A stretch of 10,489 nt of DNA from an uncultured Bacteroidales bacterium (lineage in GTDB: Bacteria > Bacteroidota > Bacteroidia > Bacteroidales > UBA932), in contig CAJOQW010000029.1 of the NCBI GenBank assembly GCA_905236955.1, positions 1-10,489 of the forward strand, read 5' to 3'. The notes under the pieces are model-generated. The model searched no databases, was not told the DNA's origin, and was given only the letters and a program-made list of their open reading frames with translations. Position numbers and translations under genes: made by a program. The number at the start of each line of letters is the position of its first letter. The stretch's first letter is position 1. Positions 1-8,101 of this stretch are shown piece by piece.

Positions 1-301
1 CGACAGCCGCAATCCCAACTGGGAGAGCATCGAAACCCGCGCCTGTGTTGTCCTGGAGAACGCGAAGTTCGGCAAGGTGGCCCTGCTGCCCATAGGCATG
101 TCCCAGATTTGCTCTGTCAACTTCTCGGAGGGCCTGCAGCCCGGGACCGAGGTCAGGAAGGGACAGGAACTGGGTTATTTCCTGTTCGGGGGTTCCGATT
201 TCGTGATAGTCTTCCAGGACAAGGTCAAGTTCAATCTCCTGGCGGACACCACGGGCCACACTTTCCTCGGCCGCGAACTGGGCACTCTGGAATCCAGGTA
301 A
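1..301 (+). CDS. psd: Phosphatidylserine decarboxylase family protein, C-terminal part (5' end outside window)
   Basis: An open frame enters from the left edge (first whole codon at 2) and ends at a TAA at 299-301, giving 99 residues. It contains LPIGMSQICSV and, later, KGQELGYFLFGGSDFVIVF. This is the layout of the end of phosphatidylserine decarboxylase proenzymes. In that family a glycine-serine bond in an LGST/GGS-type motif is cut by the protein itself, and the serine becomes the pyruvoyl cofactor. Here the matching motif is FGGSDF. The family removes CO2 from phosphatidylserine to make phosphatidylethanolamine at the inner membrane. Identification rests on this motif and the preceding KGxELGYF stretch. 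Substrate is inferred, since relatives with the same fold act on other amino-acid or lipid substrates. It ends just before a hairpin and a new promoter, so it is probably a separate transcription unit from the glycosidases downstream. Confidence 0.8.
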   Translation, partial: DSRNPNWESIETRACVVLENAKFGKVALLPIGMSQICSVNFSEGLQPGTEVRKGQELGYFLFGGSDFVIVFQDKVKFNLLADTTGHTFLGRELGTLESR

Positions 302-316
302 TATACCGGACGGCAT

Positions 317-358
317 ACGTCGAGGGCTTCCCTGATTTCGGGGAAGCCCTTGACACGT
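317..358 (+). terminator. Strong hairpin after the decarboxylase gene, possible terminator
   Basis: A perfect 10-bp inverted repeat (AGGGCTTCCC at 323-332, GGGAAGCCCT at 341-350) encloses an 8-base loop. A lower ACGT/ACGT pairing (317-320 with 355-358) could extend the stem across a small bulge. It starts 22 bases after the decarboxylase stop codon (outer ACGT pairing 16 bases after it), where a terminator is expected. No run of Ts follows, so it may act as a weak or Rho-assisted terminator or as a 3'-end stabilising hairpin. Confidence 0.5.
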
Positions 359-380
359 CATCATAAAATCGTTATCTTTG
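350..380 (+). promoter_or_regulatory. Bacteroidetes-type promoter for the glycosidase operon
   Basis: TATCTTTG at 373-380 matches the Bacteroidetes sigma-ABfr -7 consensus TAnnTTTG exactly. A TTGA at 350-353 lies 19 bases upstream and is a partial match to the -33 TTTG element. The -33 position overlaps the last base of the hairpin stem at 341-350. Transcription would start only a few bases after 380, very near the ATG at 387. It is the only good promoter match seen before the GH97, GH92 and GH2 genes. Confidence 0.6.
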
Positions 381-386
381 TATGAT

Positions 387-2597
387 ATGGGAAACAGGTT
401 TTTATTCATAGTCGCGGCTGTCCTTGCGGCCGCATGTTCACAGGCCCCCGAAAAAATGCAATTGACCGATGTACAGGTTCTTGGAAGCCCCGATGGCAAT
501 ATGGTCATGACATTCGGCCTTTCCTCAGACGGAACTCCTGCTTATTCGCTTTCTCTTTGCGGTAAAGACGTCGTGCTGCCAAGCTCCATGGGCTTCACTT
601 TCCGTGGTAACCGCGTGAATGACAGTTATGAGACCCGCAAAGGGCACATTTACAAGGACCCGGTAGACTTCCACAGCGGGTTCAGTTTCGAAGGTGCCGA
701 GAACGGCGGACTGGACGAGACCTGGGAGCCGATATGGGGTGAGGAAAGCAGAATTCGCAACAATTACAACGAACTGTTGGTCAAACTCGGCAAGGACGGG
801 GTCAAATTGAATATCCGGTTCCGGCTGTATGACGACGGCCTTGGTTTCCGTTACGAATTTCCCGACCAGGAAAATCTTACGTATTTCGTCGTCACTGACG
901 AGCTGACCCAGTTCGCGATGGCCGGCGACCATACGGCCTGCTGGATCCCCGGCGACTATGACACCCAGGAATACAGCTACACCGTTTCCCGCCTTTCCCG
1001 GATAGCCGCCGGACACAATCCCGACTATAACGCATCGCAGCAGATATGCTCCGAGAATGCCGTGCAGACGGCTCTGCAGATGAAGACGGACGATGGCCTG
1101 TATATCAACATCCACGAAGCCGCGGTGCTGGACTATCCGACCATGAACCTCGACCTGGATCCGGGGAAACTGGTCTTCAAGACCATGCTCACTCCTGATG
1201 CCGAGGGTTTCGGAGCCCGCATGCAAACCCCCTGCAAGACCCCGTGGCGCACCGTCATGGCGGTCGATGACGCCCGTAAGGTGTTGGCGTCCAGGCTGAT
1301 ACTCAATCTCAACGAGCCTTGCGCAATACCCGATGCCGCGGAATGGGTGCATCCCATAAAGTATATGGGCGTATGGTGGGAGATGATTGCCGACAAGTCC
1401 AAATGGAGCTATACAGGCGATTTCCACTCCGTGCGTCTGGGCGAGACAGACTATGGGCAGGCTACCCCCCATGGCCACCACGGGGCCAACAACGACAATG
1501 TCCGCCGCTATCTCGATTTCGCCGGGGACAATGGCTTTGATGCTTTGCTCGTCGAGGGGTGGAACGAAGGATGGGAAGATTGGTTCGGTTGCCAGAAATT
1601 CGATGTTTTCGACTTTGTCACCCCATATCCCGACTTCGATATTGCAGCTCTCAACGCCTATGCGCATTCGAAGGGTATGAAGCTCGTCATGCATCACGAA
1701 ACATCATCGTCGGCAATCAATTACGAGCGTCACATGGAAGAAGCTTACACGCTCATGGACAAATATGGCTACGACGCGGTCAAGAGCGGATATGTCGGTG
1801 ACATACTCCCAGGAGGCGAACACCATTACAGCCAGTTCATGATTAACCATTACCATTATGCCGTAACCGAAGCTGCAAAGCATCATATAATGGTGAATGC
1901 CCATGAGGCGGTACGTCCCACCGGACTATGCCGGACTTGGCCCAACATGATCGGCAACGAGTCCGCACGGGGTACCGAATTCAAGACCGGCGTCCTTCCC
2001 AACCACGTCACCATCCTGCCTTTCACCAGGCTCCAGGGCGGCCCGATGGACTACACTCCGGGAATCTTCGAGATGGACATGGCCCGTCTCAACCCTGCCT
2101 ATCCCGGAAAGATTTCATCCACCATCGCCAGGCAGCTGGCACTGTATGTCACGATGTACTCGCCGCTGCAAATGGCAGCCGACCTTCCGGAACACTATGC
2201 CGAACATATGGACGCATTCCAGTTCATCAAGGATGTCGCCGTGGATTGGAGCCGCAGCGAGTATCTGCTGGCGGAACCGGGTGATTATCTGGTGATTGCC
2301 CGCCAGGCGAAGGCCGGAGCCAAGTGCAAGGCCAACATGGGCATGGACGGTCACGAATGGTTCGTGGGAGGCGTGACCGACGAGAACGCCCGCGACCTCA
2401 CGGTCGATCTGTCCTTCCTTGAGTCCGGCCGCACCTATACTGCAACCATCTATGAGGACGCAGCGGATGCCTGCGGGTTGGGGGATGATCCCGCCTTCAA
2501 TCCGGGCTACCACATACGCTCGGTCAAGGTCACCTCTGCCGACAAGCTCCCGATGCATCTCGCCCAGAGCGGCGGTTTCGCCATATCAATCAAATAA
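387..2597 (+). CDS. GH97 alpha-glucosidase lipoprotein, SusB-like
   Basis: A 736-residue protein, close to the 738 residues of Bacteroides SusB. Residues 1-17 form a lipoprotein signal peptide ending in LAAAC, with C17 the likely lipidated cysteine. An N-terminal beta-sandwich is followed by a TIM barrel starting near IKYMGVWWEM and a short C-terminal beta domain. GH97 has two mechanisms. Here the acidic residues of the inverting, calcium-dependent SusB type are present: E390 (LLVEGWN), E438 (HHETSSS), E507 (NAHEAV) and E531 (ARGTEF), one residue off SusB E391, E439, E508 and the acid E532. The position where retaining GH97 galactosidases carry an aspartate nucleophile reads VKSGYVG, without the Asp. 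It should therefore release glucose from alpha-glucoside ends, at the outer membrane or periplasm. A TTG at 378 would add three residues but lies inside the promoter box, and the next Met would lose the signal peptide, so ATG 387 is preferred. It is first in a three-gene run; GH92 starts 8 bases after its stop. Confidence 0.93.
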   Translation: MGNRFLFIVAAVLAAACSQAPEKMQLTDVQVLGSPDGNMVMTFGLSSDGTPAYSLSLCGKDVVLPSSMGFTFRGNRVNDSYETRKGHIYKDPVDFHSGFSFEGAENGGLDETWEPIWGEESRIRNNYNELLVKLGKDGVKLNIRFRLYDDGLGFRYEFPDQENLTYFVVTDELTQFAMAGDHTACWIPGDYDTQEYSYTVSRLSRIAAGHNPDYNASQQICSENAVQTALQMKTDDGLYINIHEAAVLDYPTMNLDLDPGKLVFKTMLTPDAEGFGARMQTPCKTPWRTVMAVDDARKVLASRLILNLNEPCAIPDAAEWVHPIKYMGVWWEMIADKSKWSYTGDFHSVRLGETDYGQATPHGHHGANNDNVRRYLDFAGDNGFDALLVEGWNEGWEDWFGCQKFDVFDFVTPYPDFDIAALNAYAHSKGMKLVMHHETSSSAINYERHMEEAYTLMDKYGYDAVKSGYVGDILPGGEHHYSQFMINHYHYAVTEAAKHHIMVNAHEAVRPTGLCRTWPNMIGNESARGTEFKTGVLPNHVTILPFTRLQGGPMDYTPGIFEMDMARLNPAYPGKISSTIARQLALYVTMYSPLQMAADLPEHYAEHMDAFQFIKDVAVDWSRSEYLLAEPGDYLVIARQAKAGAKCKANMGMDGHEWFVGGVTDENARDLTVDLSFLESGRTYTATIYEDAADACGLGDDPAFNPGYHIRSVKVTSADKLPMHLAQSGGFAISIK

Positions 2598-2605
2598 TCA
2601 CCGTA

Positions 2606-4687
2606 ATGAAACGTTTACTGTTCCCGCTGTTCTTCGTGCTTGCACTTTCATGCTCGGGCGGAGGCGACCTTTCTTCCCGCGTGGATCCGATGATAGGGGC
2701 TGGCGGCCACGGACACGTGTTCGTCGGTGCCGGTGTGCCGTTTGGAATGGTCCAACTTGGCCCGACCCAGATAACCCGCGGATGGGACTGGTGCTCAGGT
2801 TATTCGTATCAGGACAGCATCATCCTTGGATTCAGCCATACCCATCTCTCGGGTACGGGCGTCGGCGACCTGGGGGACGTTACGTTGCTTCCCTTCGACC
2901 CTGCCCGCAGGAAACATGTCTCAGGCCGTCTTTGCGCAGGTCTCGACCATTCGTTGGAGTCGGTCTCTCCCGGATTCTATTCGGTGGAGCTTCCGGATTA
3001 CGGGGTTAAGGTGCGGCTTACCGCAGGGACATATACGGGATATCACGAATATACGTTCAGCGGCGATTCTTCCGCTGTGCTCCTCGACCTGGCTACCGGA
3101 GTGGGATGGGACAATCTGACCGGCTGGAAGATAGAAACCGTCAACGACCGCACTGTCAGGGGATTCCGCCGTTCCTCCGGTTGGGCCAAGGACCAGAAGG
3201 TTTATTATTATGCCATGTTCTCGCAGCCTTTCATCATGCAAGGAGACGAAGACTCTCCGCGTAGGGAACTCCACTTCGACACCTCTTCCGAAAAGACTTT
3301 GCATGTTGTCGTCGGCATTTCCCCGACAAGTGCGCAGAAAGCTCTCGACAACATCGGGGCTGACACCCGCAAGGGGAACGATTTCGAGAAGAATGCGGCT
3401 TACGCAAGGGAACAGTGGAACAAGGTACTTGGGAAGATTTCCATAAAGCCACTGGATGAGAAACAGGAGAAGGTGTTCTATACAGCCCTATATCACAGCA
3501 TGATAGCACCGGCCCGTTTCAGTGATGCATCCGATCCTGAACTTTATACGGTTTTTTCCTTATGGGATGTTTACAGGGCGGCCTTCCCGCTGTATACAAT
3601 CATCGATACGGCGAAGGTAAGGGCTTTCGGGAAGAGTTTCATGGACATATACGAAAAGGGCGGGGAACTCCCTGTATGGCATCTGTGGGGGAACGAGACA
3701 GACTGCATGCCCGGCAACGCCGGTGTCGTGATTCTGGGGGATCTCGTCCTGAAGGGGTTGTACGACAATGTGCCGAAGGCTCTCGAAGCCATGGTCGCAT
3801 CCAGCAATACCCGCGACCGCGGCCAGCAGGACATTCTCGATTATGGCTTCATCCCTTATGATGCCACGGAACAGGGGGAGAGCGTCAGCAAGGCGCTTGA
3901 ATTCGCAGTTTCATATTCATCGGTGGCAAAGGTGGCGGAGCTGGCCGGGGACGGGGCCGTAGCGGCTGCATTCAGGGAGAAAGCCGCACTTTACCGCAAG
4001 TATTACGATCCGTCCACAGGCTTCCTGCGCGGGGTCGCGAAGGACGGCTCTTTCCGCACTCCTTACAATCCCTTCGACGCCGGTTTCAGCAATATCGATT
4101 ACACCGAGGGCAACGGCTGGCAGTACACTTTCATGGTGCCTCATGATGTCCCGGGACTCATCGGCCTCATGGGAGGGAAAGACCGTTTCGTTCAGAAACT
4201 CGACAGCCTTTTCACTGCACAGGGCGACATGGGGGACAGCTACAGCGACGTAACCGGCCTCATCGGTCAATACGCCCACGGGAACGAGCCCTGTCACCAC
4301 ATGGCATATATGTACGATATGGCCGGACGGCCGGACAAGTGCCAGAAGATAGTGCGCACCATCATGGATTCCCTTTATTTCGACACTCCCGAGGGCCTGT
4401 GCGGCAACGAGGACGTCGGGCAGATGAGCGCCTGGTACGTCCTTTCCTCGCTGGGGTTCTATCAGGTGGATCCCTGCAGCAAGGATCTCTGGCTCGGGAG
4501 CCCGTCCGTCATGGAAGCCACGGTGAACGGCAATTTCAAGATAGTGGCCCGCGGCAACAGCAAGGTGAACATCTACGTGAAAGGCGTGAAACTGAATGGC
4601 AAATTGTTGGAAGAACCCAGGATTTCCTACGAAGACATAATGGCTGGGGGGACTCTCGAATTCGAAATGACAGACAAACCACAATAA
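2606..4687 (+). CDS. GH92 alpha-mannosidase lipoprotein
   Basis: A 693-residue protein with a lipoprotein signal (MKRLLFPLFFVLALSC, lipidated C16). It shows the GH92 layout: an N-terminal beta-sandwich beginning DPMIGAGGHGH (from D27) with GWDWCSGY near residue 60, then an (alpha/alpha)6 barrel. Family signatures are present: LWGNETDCM (E364), EGNGWQYTFMVPHD (E501), HGNEPCHH (E561) and GNEDVGQMSAWY (E602, D603). The family's catalytic acid and base and its calcium ligands lie among these conserved carboxylates; I cannot assign each without an alignment. GH92 enzymes are calcium-dependent, inverting exo-alpha-mannosidases, often acting on alpha-1,2 or alpha-1,3 links of N-glycans or yeast mannan. 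Linkage cannot be read from sequence alone. Where many members have GNDD this one has GNED, keeping the second acid. The 8-base gap before it and 9-base gap after it indicate co-transcription with the GH97 and GH2 genes. Confidence 0.93.
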   Translation: MKRLLFPLFFVLALSCSGGGDLSSRVDPMIGAGGHGHVFVGAGVPFGMVQLGPTQITRGWDWCSGYSYQDSIILGFSHTHLSGTGVGDLGDVTLLPFDPARRKHVSGRLCAGLDHSLESVSPGFYSVELPDYGVKVRLTAGTYTGYHEYTFSGDSSAVLLDLATGVGWDNLTGWKIETVNDRTVRGFRRSSGWAKDQKVYYYAMFSQPFIMQGDEDSPRRELHFDTSSEKTLHVVVGISPTSAQKALDNIGADTRKGNDFEKNAAYAREQWNKVLGKISIKPLDEKQEKVFYTALYHSMIAPARFSDASDPELYTVFSLWDVYRAAFPLYTIIDTAKVRAFGKSFMDIYEKGGELPVWHLWGNETDCMPGNAGVVILGDLVLKGLYDNVPKALEAMVASSNTRDRGQQDILDYGFIPYDATEQGESVSKALEFAVSYSSVAKVAELAGDGAVAAAFREKAALYRKYYDPSTGFLRGVAKDGSFRTPYNPFDAGFSNIDYTEGNGWQYTFMVPHDVPGLIGLMGGKDRFVQKLDSLFTAQGDMGDSYSDVTGLIGQYAHGNEPCHHMAYMYDMAGRPDKCQKIVRTIMDSLYFDTPEGLCGNEDVGQMSAWYVLSSLGFYQVDPCSKDLWLGSPSVMEATVNGNFKIVARGNSKVNIYVKGVKLNGKLLEEPRISYEDIMAGGTLEFEMTDKPQ

Positions 4688-4696
4688 TGCACAATA

Positions 4697-7600
4697 ATGA
4701 TTATGAAAGCACTGATCCTGGCCGTGTCCTGCCTCTTGATGGGGCTGGATGCGGCGGCACAGACGGCCCTGCCGTTTTATCGCGACATCGACGCAACCAA
4801 CGTTAATGCCCAGACAAGACGCACTGAACTCATCTTCTATCCTTCTGAAAAAGAAGCTCTTACCCTTCCTTTCGAGAAAAGCCCCTTCTATGTGGACCTC
4901 AATGGGACTTGGGACTTCCTCTATTTCGGTTCCGAGAAGGAGATTCCGGCGGAACTCAGCGGCTGGGGGAAAATAAAAGTACCCGGCAACTGGGAATTCC
5001 AGGGCTACGGCACTCCCGTATATGTGAACACCATGTACGATTTCGCCACCGAGGATCCGCAGCCACCGATTATCCCGGAGGAAGATCCCGTAGGCATCTA
5101 CAAACGCAGTTTCACAGTGCCCCAGGCATGGAAAGGCCGCGAAGTGTACCTGAACATCTGCGGAGCCAAATCCGGGGTGTACACCTATGTTAACGGCAAG
5201 GAGGTGGGATACAGTGAAGACAGCAAGAACCTGGCCCGCTTCGACATAACACCGTTCCTGAAGGAAGGGGAGAACGATCTTATGCTCAAGTGCTACCGCT
5301 GGAGTTCAGGGAGTTATCTGGAATGCCAGGATTTCTGGAGGGTAAGCGGCATCGAAAGGGATGTGTATCTTTCCAGCGAACAGGTAAAGGACAATTTCGA
5401 CATCGACATCGTCTCGACACTTGACGAATCCTTCACCGACGGAATCTTCTCCCTTTTCACCACGTCCGGTATCCCATCCTATTACAAACTTTTGGACAAG
5501 GACGGCAAGACAGTCGCGGAGGGCCCTGCCAACGTGGACAGGCTGGTGGTCCCGAATGTGCGCAAATGGACCGCCGAAACCCCCGAGCTTTATGCTCTCC
5601 TGCTCAAGATGGGGGAGGAATACACCCGTTTCGACGTCGGTTTCAGGCGTTTCGGGCTGGATGGTAACATATTCCGCATCAACGGCATGCCGGTGAAGTT
5701 CAAGGGTGTCAACCTGCATGAGCACAACGAGTTCACCGGACATTATTGCGACAGGGAATATATCAGGAAAAACCTCAGGCGCATGCGCGAGCTGAACATC
5801 AACGCCATCCGCACCTGCCATTACCCCCAGTCAAGGGCGTTCTACGAACTCTGCGACAGCCTCGGATTCTATGTCTATGACGAAGCCAACGTGGAAAGCC
5901 ACGGCATGGGCTACGGAGAGCGTACCCTTGCCAAGGATCCCGCCTGGTATGCCAAGCATCTTGACAGGAACCTGAACATGTACCGGCGCACGAAGAACTA
6001 TCCCTGCGTCACTATCCTTTCGCTGGGCAACGAGGCCGGCAACGGCGAGAATTTCGTGAAGATCTACGACGTTCTCAAGGAACTGGAAGCAAAGGGAATG
6101 AACAGGCCCGTAGTTTACGAAAGGGCCGGAGGCGGCTACAATACCGACTTCCTGAATCCGATGTATCCCGATACCCGCTGGCTCCTGAGGATGGGCACCC
6201 TGCCTTCCGAAAAGCCCGTGGTGCTCTGCGAATATGCGCATGCCATGGGCAACAGCACTGGTTCGTTCGACTACATGTGGCAGGCATTCTATTCCTATCC
6301 CAACCTGCAGGGCGGATTCATCTGGGACTGGATTGACCAGGGCATAGTACGCACCGAAGGCAAGGGACGCAGCTGGTGGGCTTATGGCGGCGACTATGGC
6401 GACCCTGAAAAGGACCCGAAAGGCTGGTGGCGGGACCGCAACTTCTGCTGCAACGGACTCGTAAATCCCGACCTCGACATCCATCCCGGTGCCTGGGAGG
6501 TGAAATATTGGTACCAGGAGGCCGACATCAGATTCGCGGATGCGGAGGACTCCCTGGTAATGAATACTTTCAACCTCTTCAACCGCCATTATTTCAAGGC
6601 TCTCGACAACGACCTCCTGTGGGAGGTTACAGAAGACGGGAAGACCGTTGTGTCCGGTTCCAGGCATTTCAACAATCCGCCTCTCATAGGAGAGGACTTC
6701 AGCGTGGACCTGCCGGAGATGGACCCCCTCAAGACTTATTATATCAATTTCAAGCTCGTCAATCCCGAAGCGACGGCCCTCTTGCCGGCAGGTTATCCCA
6801 TTGCTACAGAACAACTTCTGTTGAGGCATGCCGACAAGAAGGGTGCGGCGCCCAGTCGTTACAGGGTGAAGGCGGATGCCAGGGGGAACCTGATCACCCT
6901 CAAGGGACGCGGCGCAAAACTCGTGTTCGATACTGAGAGCGGCAGGGTTGTCCAGTACCGCAGGGGGCTCAGGAACATCATCCTCAAGGAGTTCGGACTG
7001 AAGCCTGAATTCTGGCGAGCCCCAAATGACAACGAATGGGGCAATCACGGCCCGGAAAGGCGCTATGGCGCATGGAAGGATTCGGTTGCCGTCGTCTCTG
7101 CTGATGTGGAGACCGATGACTTCGGAGGGGCCGTACTCGTCACTTACCTCCTGCCTGACGGCTGTACCATGGACGTTGCCTACAACCTGGTGAAAGGCGG
7201 GGCATTGAAGATAGATGCCGCGTTCCACGGGGGAACGGACCATGTGGACGTTCCCCGCATCGGGTTCCGTACCAGGATGAAAGCCGGCTATGACAGATTC
7301 ACCTATTTCGGCCGCGGCCCACAGGAGAACTATTGCGACCGCTTCTCGGCCTATCCCGTGGGCATCTATGCTTCCACTGCCGAGGCGGAATGCTATCCCT
7401 ATGTGAGACCGCAGGAAACAGGCCATCATACCGGTGTGGAGTGGCTTGAGATCGGTCTTGTGTGCATCACCGGCGACAAGCCCTTCGAGTTCAACGCCCT
7501 CCGCTGCAGCATCGAGGACCTTGACCCGCACGATGCCGATGGCAGCCGTATCTGGGGCCATGTCAACGATATCCCCGTAAGGGATTATGTCGAGCTATGC

Positions 7601-7720
7601 CTCGACGGATCCATGACCGGCGTGGGCGGATATAATTCCTGGGGCTCCCGTCCGGAACCCGACCGCACAGTATGGGCTGACAGGGACTACGAGTTCAGCA
7701 TCACCCTGGGCAGGAAATAG
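4697..7720 (+). CDS. GH2 beta-galactosidase, LacZ-type, exported
   Basis: A 1007-residue protein with full LacZ-like architecture. It has a signal peptide (ALILAVSCLLMGLDAAAQ, probably signal peptidase I), an N-terminal sugar-binding domain to about 225, an Ig-like domain to about 325, a TIM barrel to about 615, a further beta domain, and a Bgal_small_N domain from about 735. E. coli LacZ active-site residues have clear counterparts: the acid E446 in SLGNEAGNG (LacZ E461), the nucleophile E512 in CEYAHAMGN (E537), QDFWR (D201), CHYP (H391), NVESHGM (E416, H418), IWDWID (W568) and FCCNGL (F601, N604). It should release terminal beta-galactose, probably in the periplasm. Related GH2 members act on other beta-linked sugars, so the substrate is inferred. 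An equally good start is the ATG at 4703 (MKALIL), two codons in. It is last in the operon, with the terminator 110 bases after its stop. Confidence 0.93.
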   Translation: MIMKALILAVSCLLMGLDAAAQTALPFYRDIDATNVNAQTRRTELIFYPSEKEALTLPFEKSPFYVDLNGTWDFLYFGSEKEIPAELSGWGKIKVPGNWEFQGYGTPVYVNTMYDFATEDPQPPIIPEEDPVGIYKRSFTVPQAWKGREVYLNICGAKSGVYTYVNGKEVGYSEDSKNLARFDITPFLKEGENDLMLKCYRWSSGSYLECQDFWRVSGIERDVYLSSEQVKDNFDIDIVSTLDESFTDGIFSLFTTSGIPSYYKLLDKDGKTVAEGPANVDRLVVPNVRKWTAETPELYALLLKMGEEYTRFDVGFRRFGLDGNIFRINGMPVKFKGVNLHEHNEFTGHYCDREYIRKNLRRMRELNINAIRTCHYPQSRAFYELCDSLGFYVYDEANVESHGMGYGERTLAKDPAWYAKHLDRNLNMYRRTKNYPCVTILSLGNEAGNGENFVKIYDVLKELEAKGMNRPVVYERAGGGYNTDFLNPMYPDTRWLLRMGTLPSEKPVVLCEYAHAMGNSTGSFDYMWQAFYSYPNLQGGFIWDWIDQGIVRTEGKGRSWWAYGGDYGDPEKDPKGWWRDRNFCCNGLVNPDLDIHPGAWEVKYWYQEADIRFADAEDSLVMNTFNLFNRHYFKALDNDLLWEVTEDGKTVVSGSRHFNNPPLIGEDFSVDLPEMDPLKTYYINFKLVNPEATALLPAGYPIATEQLLLRHADKKGAAPSRYRVKADARGNLITLKGRGAKLVFDTESGRVVQYRRGLRNIILKEFGLKPEFWRAPNDNEWGNHGPERRYGAWKDSVAVVSADVETDDFGGAVLVTYLLPDGCTMDVAYNLVKGGALKIDAAFHGGTDHVDVPRIGFRTRMKAGYDRFTYFGRGPQENYCDRFSAYPVGIYASTAEAECYPYVRPQETGHHTGVEWLEIGLVCITGDKPFEFNALRCSIEDLDPHDADGSRIWGHVNDIPVRDYVELCLDGSMTGVGGYNSWGSRPEPDRTVWADRDYEFSITLGRK

Positions 7721-8033
7721 GACGACACGGCATATGATTTGCACAGAATAACCTTATTTCGAATGTTGAAACGATCATACATGACAAACACCGTCGGGCT
7801 CCATCTGGGCGTAGGGTTTTAAGCGAGTTAAGCCATCCGGGAGGGTGGCTTTTTTGATGGGGCGATCTGCCATGGCCCTTTCATATATAGTAGAAGGGAA
7901 AAAACAAAAACAGTCCGGGTAATTCGAATTCACATTTAGGTATAACGCCAGCCCCGAATCCGGATGTCGGTATTTCGTTATTGTATGAGGCCGATTTCGC
8001 GGGATATGAAGAGGCATAGTTGCAAAAAAACAG
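7721..8033. other. Non-coding stretch between the glycosidase operon and the transporter gene
   Basis: About 380 bases separate the GH2 stop from the transporter start. The first part is the operon's 3' untranslated region leading to the terminator at 7830-7855. Between 7856 and 8033 the DNA is less GC-rich and holds a 10-bp palindrome AATTCGAATT near 7921-7930 and a weak CCCTT/AAGGG pairing near 7876-7900. I see no convincing coding sequence. A minus-strand open frame through here (7775-8062) has no recognisable domain and overlaps both the terminator and the next promoter. Confidence 0.6.
7830..7855 (+). terminator. Rho-independent terminator of the glycosidase operon
   Basis: AAGCCATCC (7830-7838) pairs with GGGTGGCTT (7843-7851) across a GGGA tetraloop of GNRA type, giving a 9-bp stem with one T-G wobble. 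Six Ts follow at 7850-7855. Stem, tight loop and T-run are all on the + strand, and there is no matching T-run on the other strand, so it acts in the operon's direction. It isolates the transporter gene from operon transcription. Confidence 0.9.
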
Positions 8034-8041
8034 TATCTTTG
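8034..8041 (+). promoter_or_regulatory. Bacteroidetes -7 promoter box for the MFS gene
   Basis: TATCTTTG fits the TAnnTTTG consensus exactly and is identical to the box before the GH97 gene. No clear TTTG-like -33 element lies 19-21 bases upstream. An A-rich tract precedes it, and TGCAAA (8021-8026) with TTTGCA (8038-8043) forms an inverted pair around it. The predicted leader to the transporter start is about 60 bases. Confidence 0.6.
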
Positions 8042-8101
8042 CACCCGCAAACGTCTTAGCAAGCTTGGTAGAGCTGTGAGTCTCCATTGGATTTTAAAAC
8101 T

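Noticed and set aside
378..386. TTG start giving three extra residues to the GH97 protein
   Set aside because: The TTG is part of the TATCTTTG promoter box, so it would lie upstream of the expected transcript start.
525..1697. Minus-strand open frame of 390 codons within the GH97 gene
   Set aside because: It is a mirror of the GH97 codons; its composition is low-information and no domain is recognisable.
5831..7561. Long minus-strand open frame of 576 codons inside the GH2 gene
   Set aside because: It is antisense to a clearly conserved enzyme with all catalytic residues, has no recognisable domain, and follows from codon bias in GC-rich coding DNA.
7732..7742. Possible -7 box TATGATTTG shortly after the GH2 stop
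   Set aside because: The spacing between TA and TTTG is three bases instead of two and no -33 element was seen, so it does not fit the consensus.
7775..8062. Minus-strand open frame of 95 codons in the intergenic region
   Set aside because: It runs across the + strand terminator and promoter, shows no recognisable motif and no promoter of its own. It could be a repeated non-coding sequence, which a genome search would show.
8087..8101. TTG start adding residues MDFKT to the transporter
   Set aside because: ATG codons at 8102 and 8108 sit directly before the basic residues and first membrane segment, as usual for MFS proteins.
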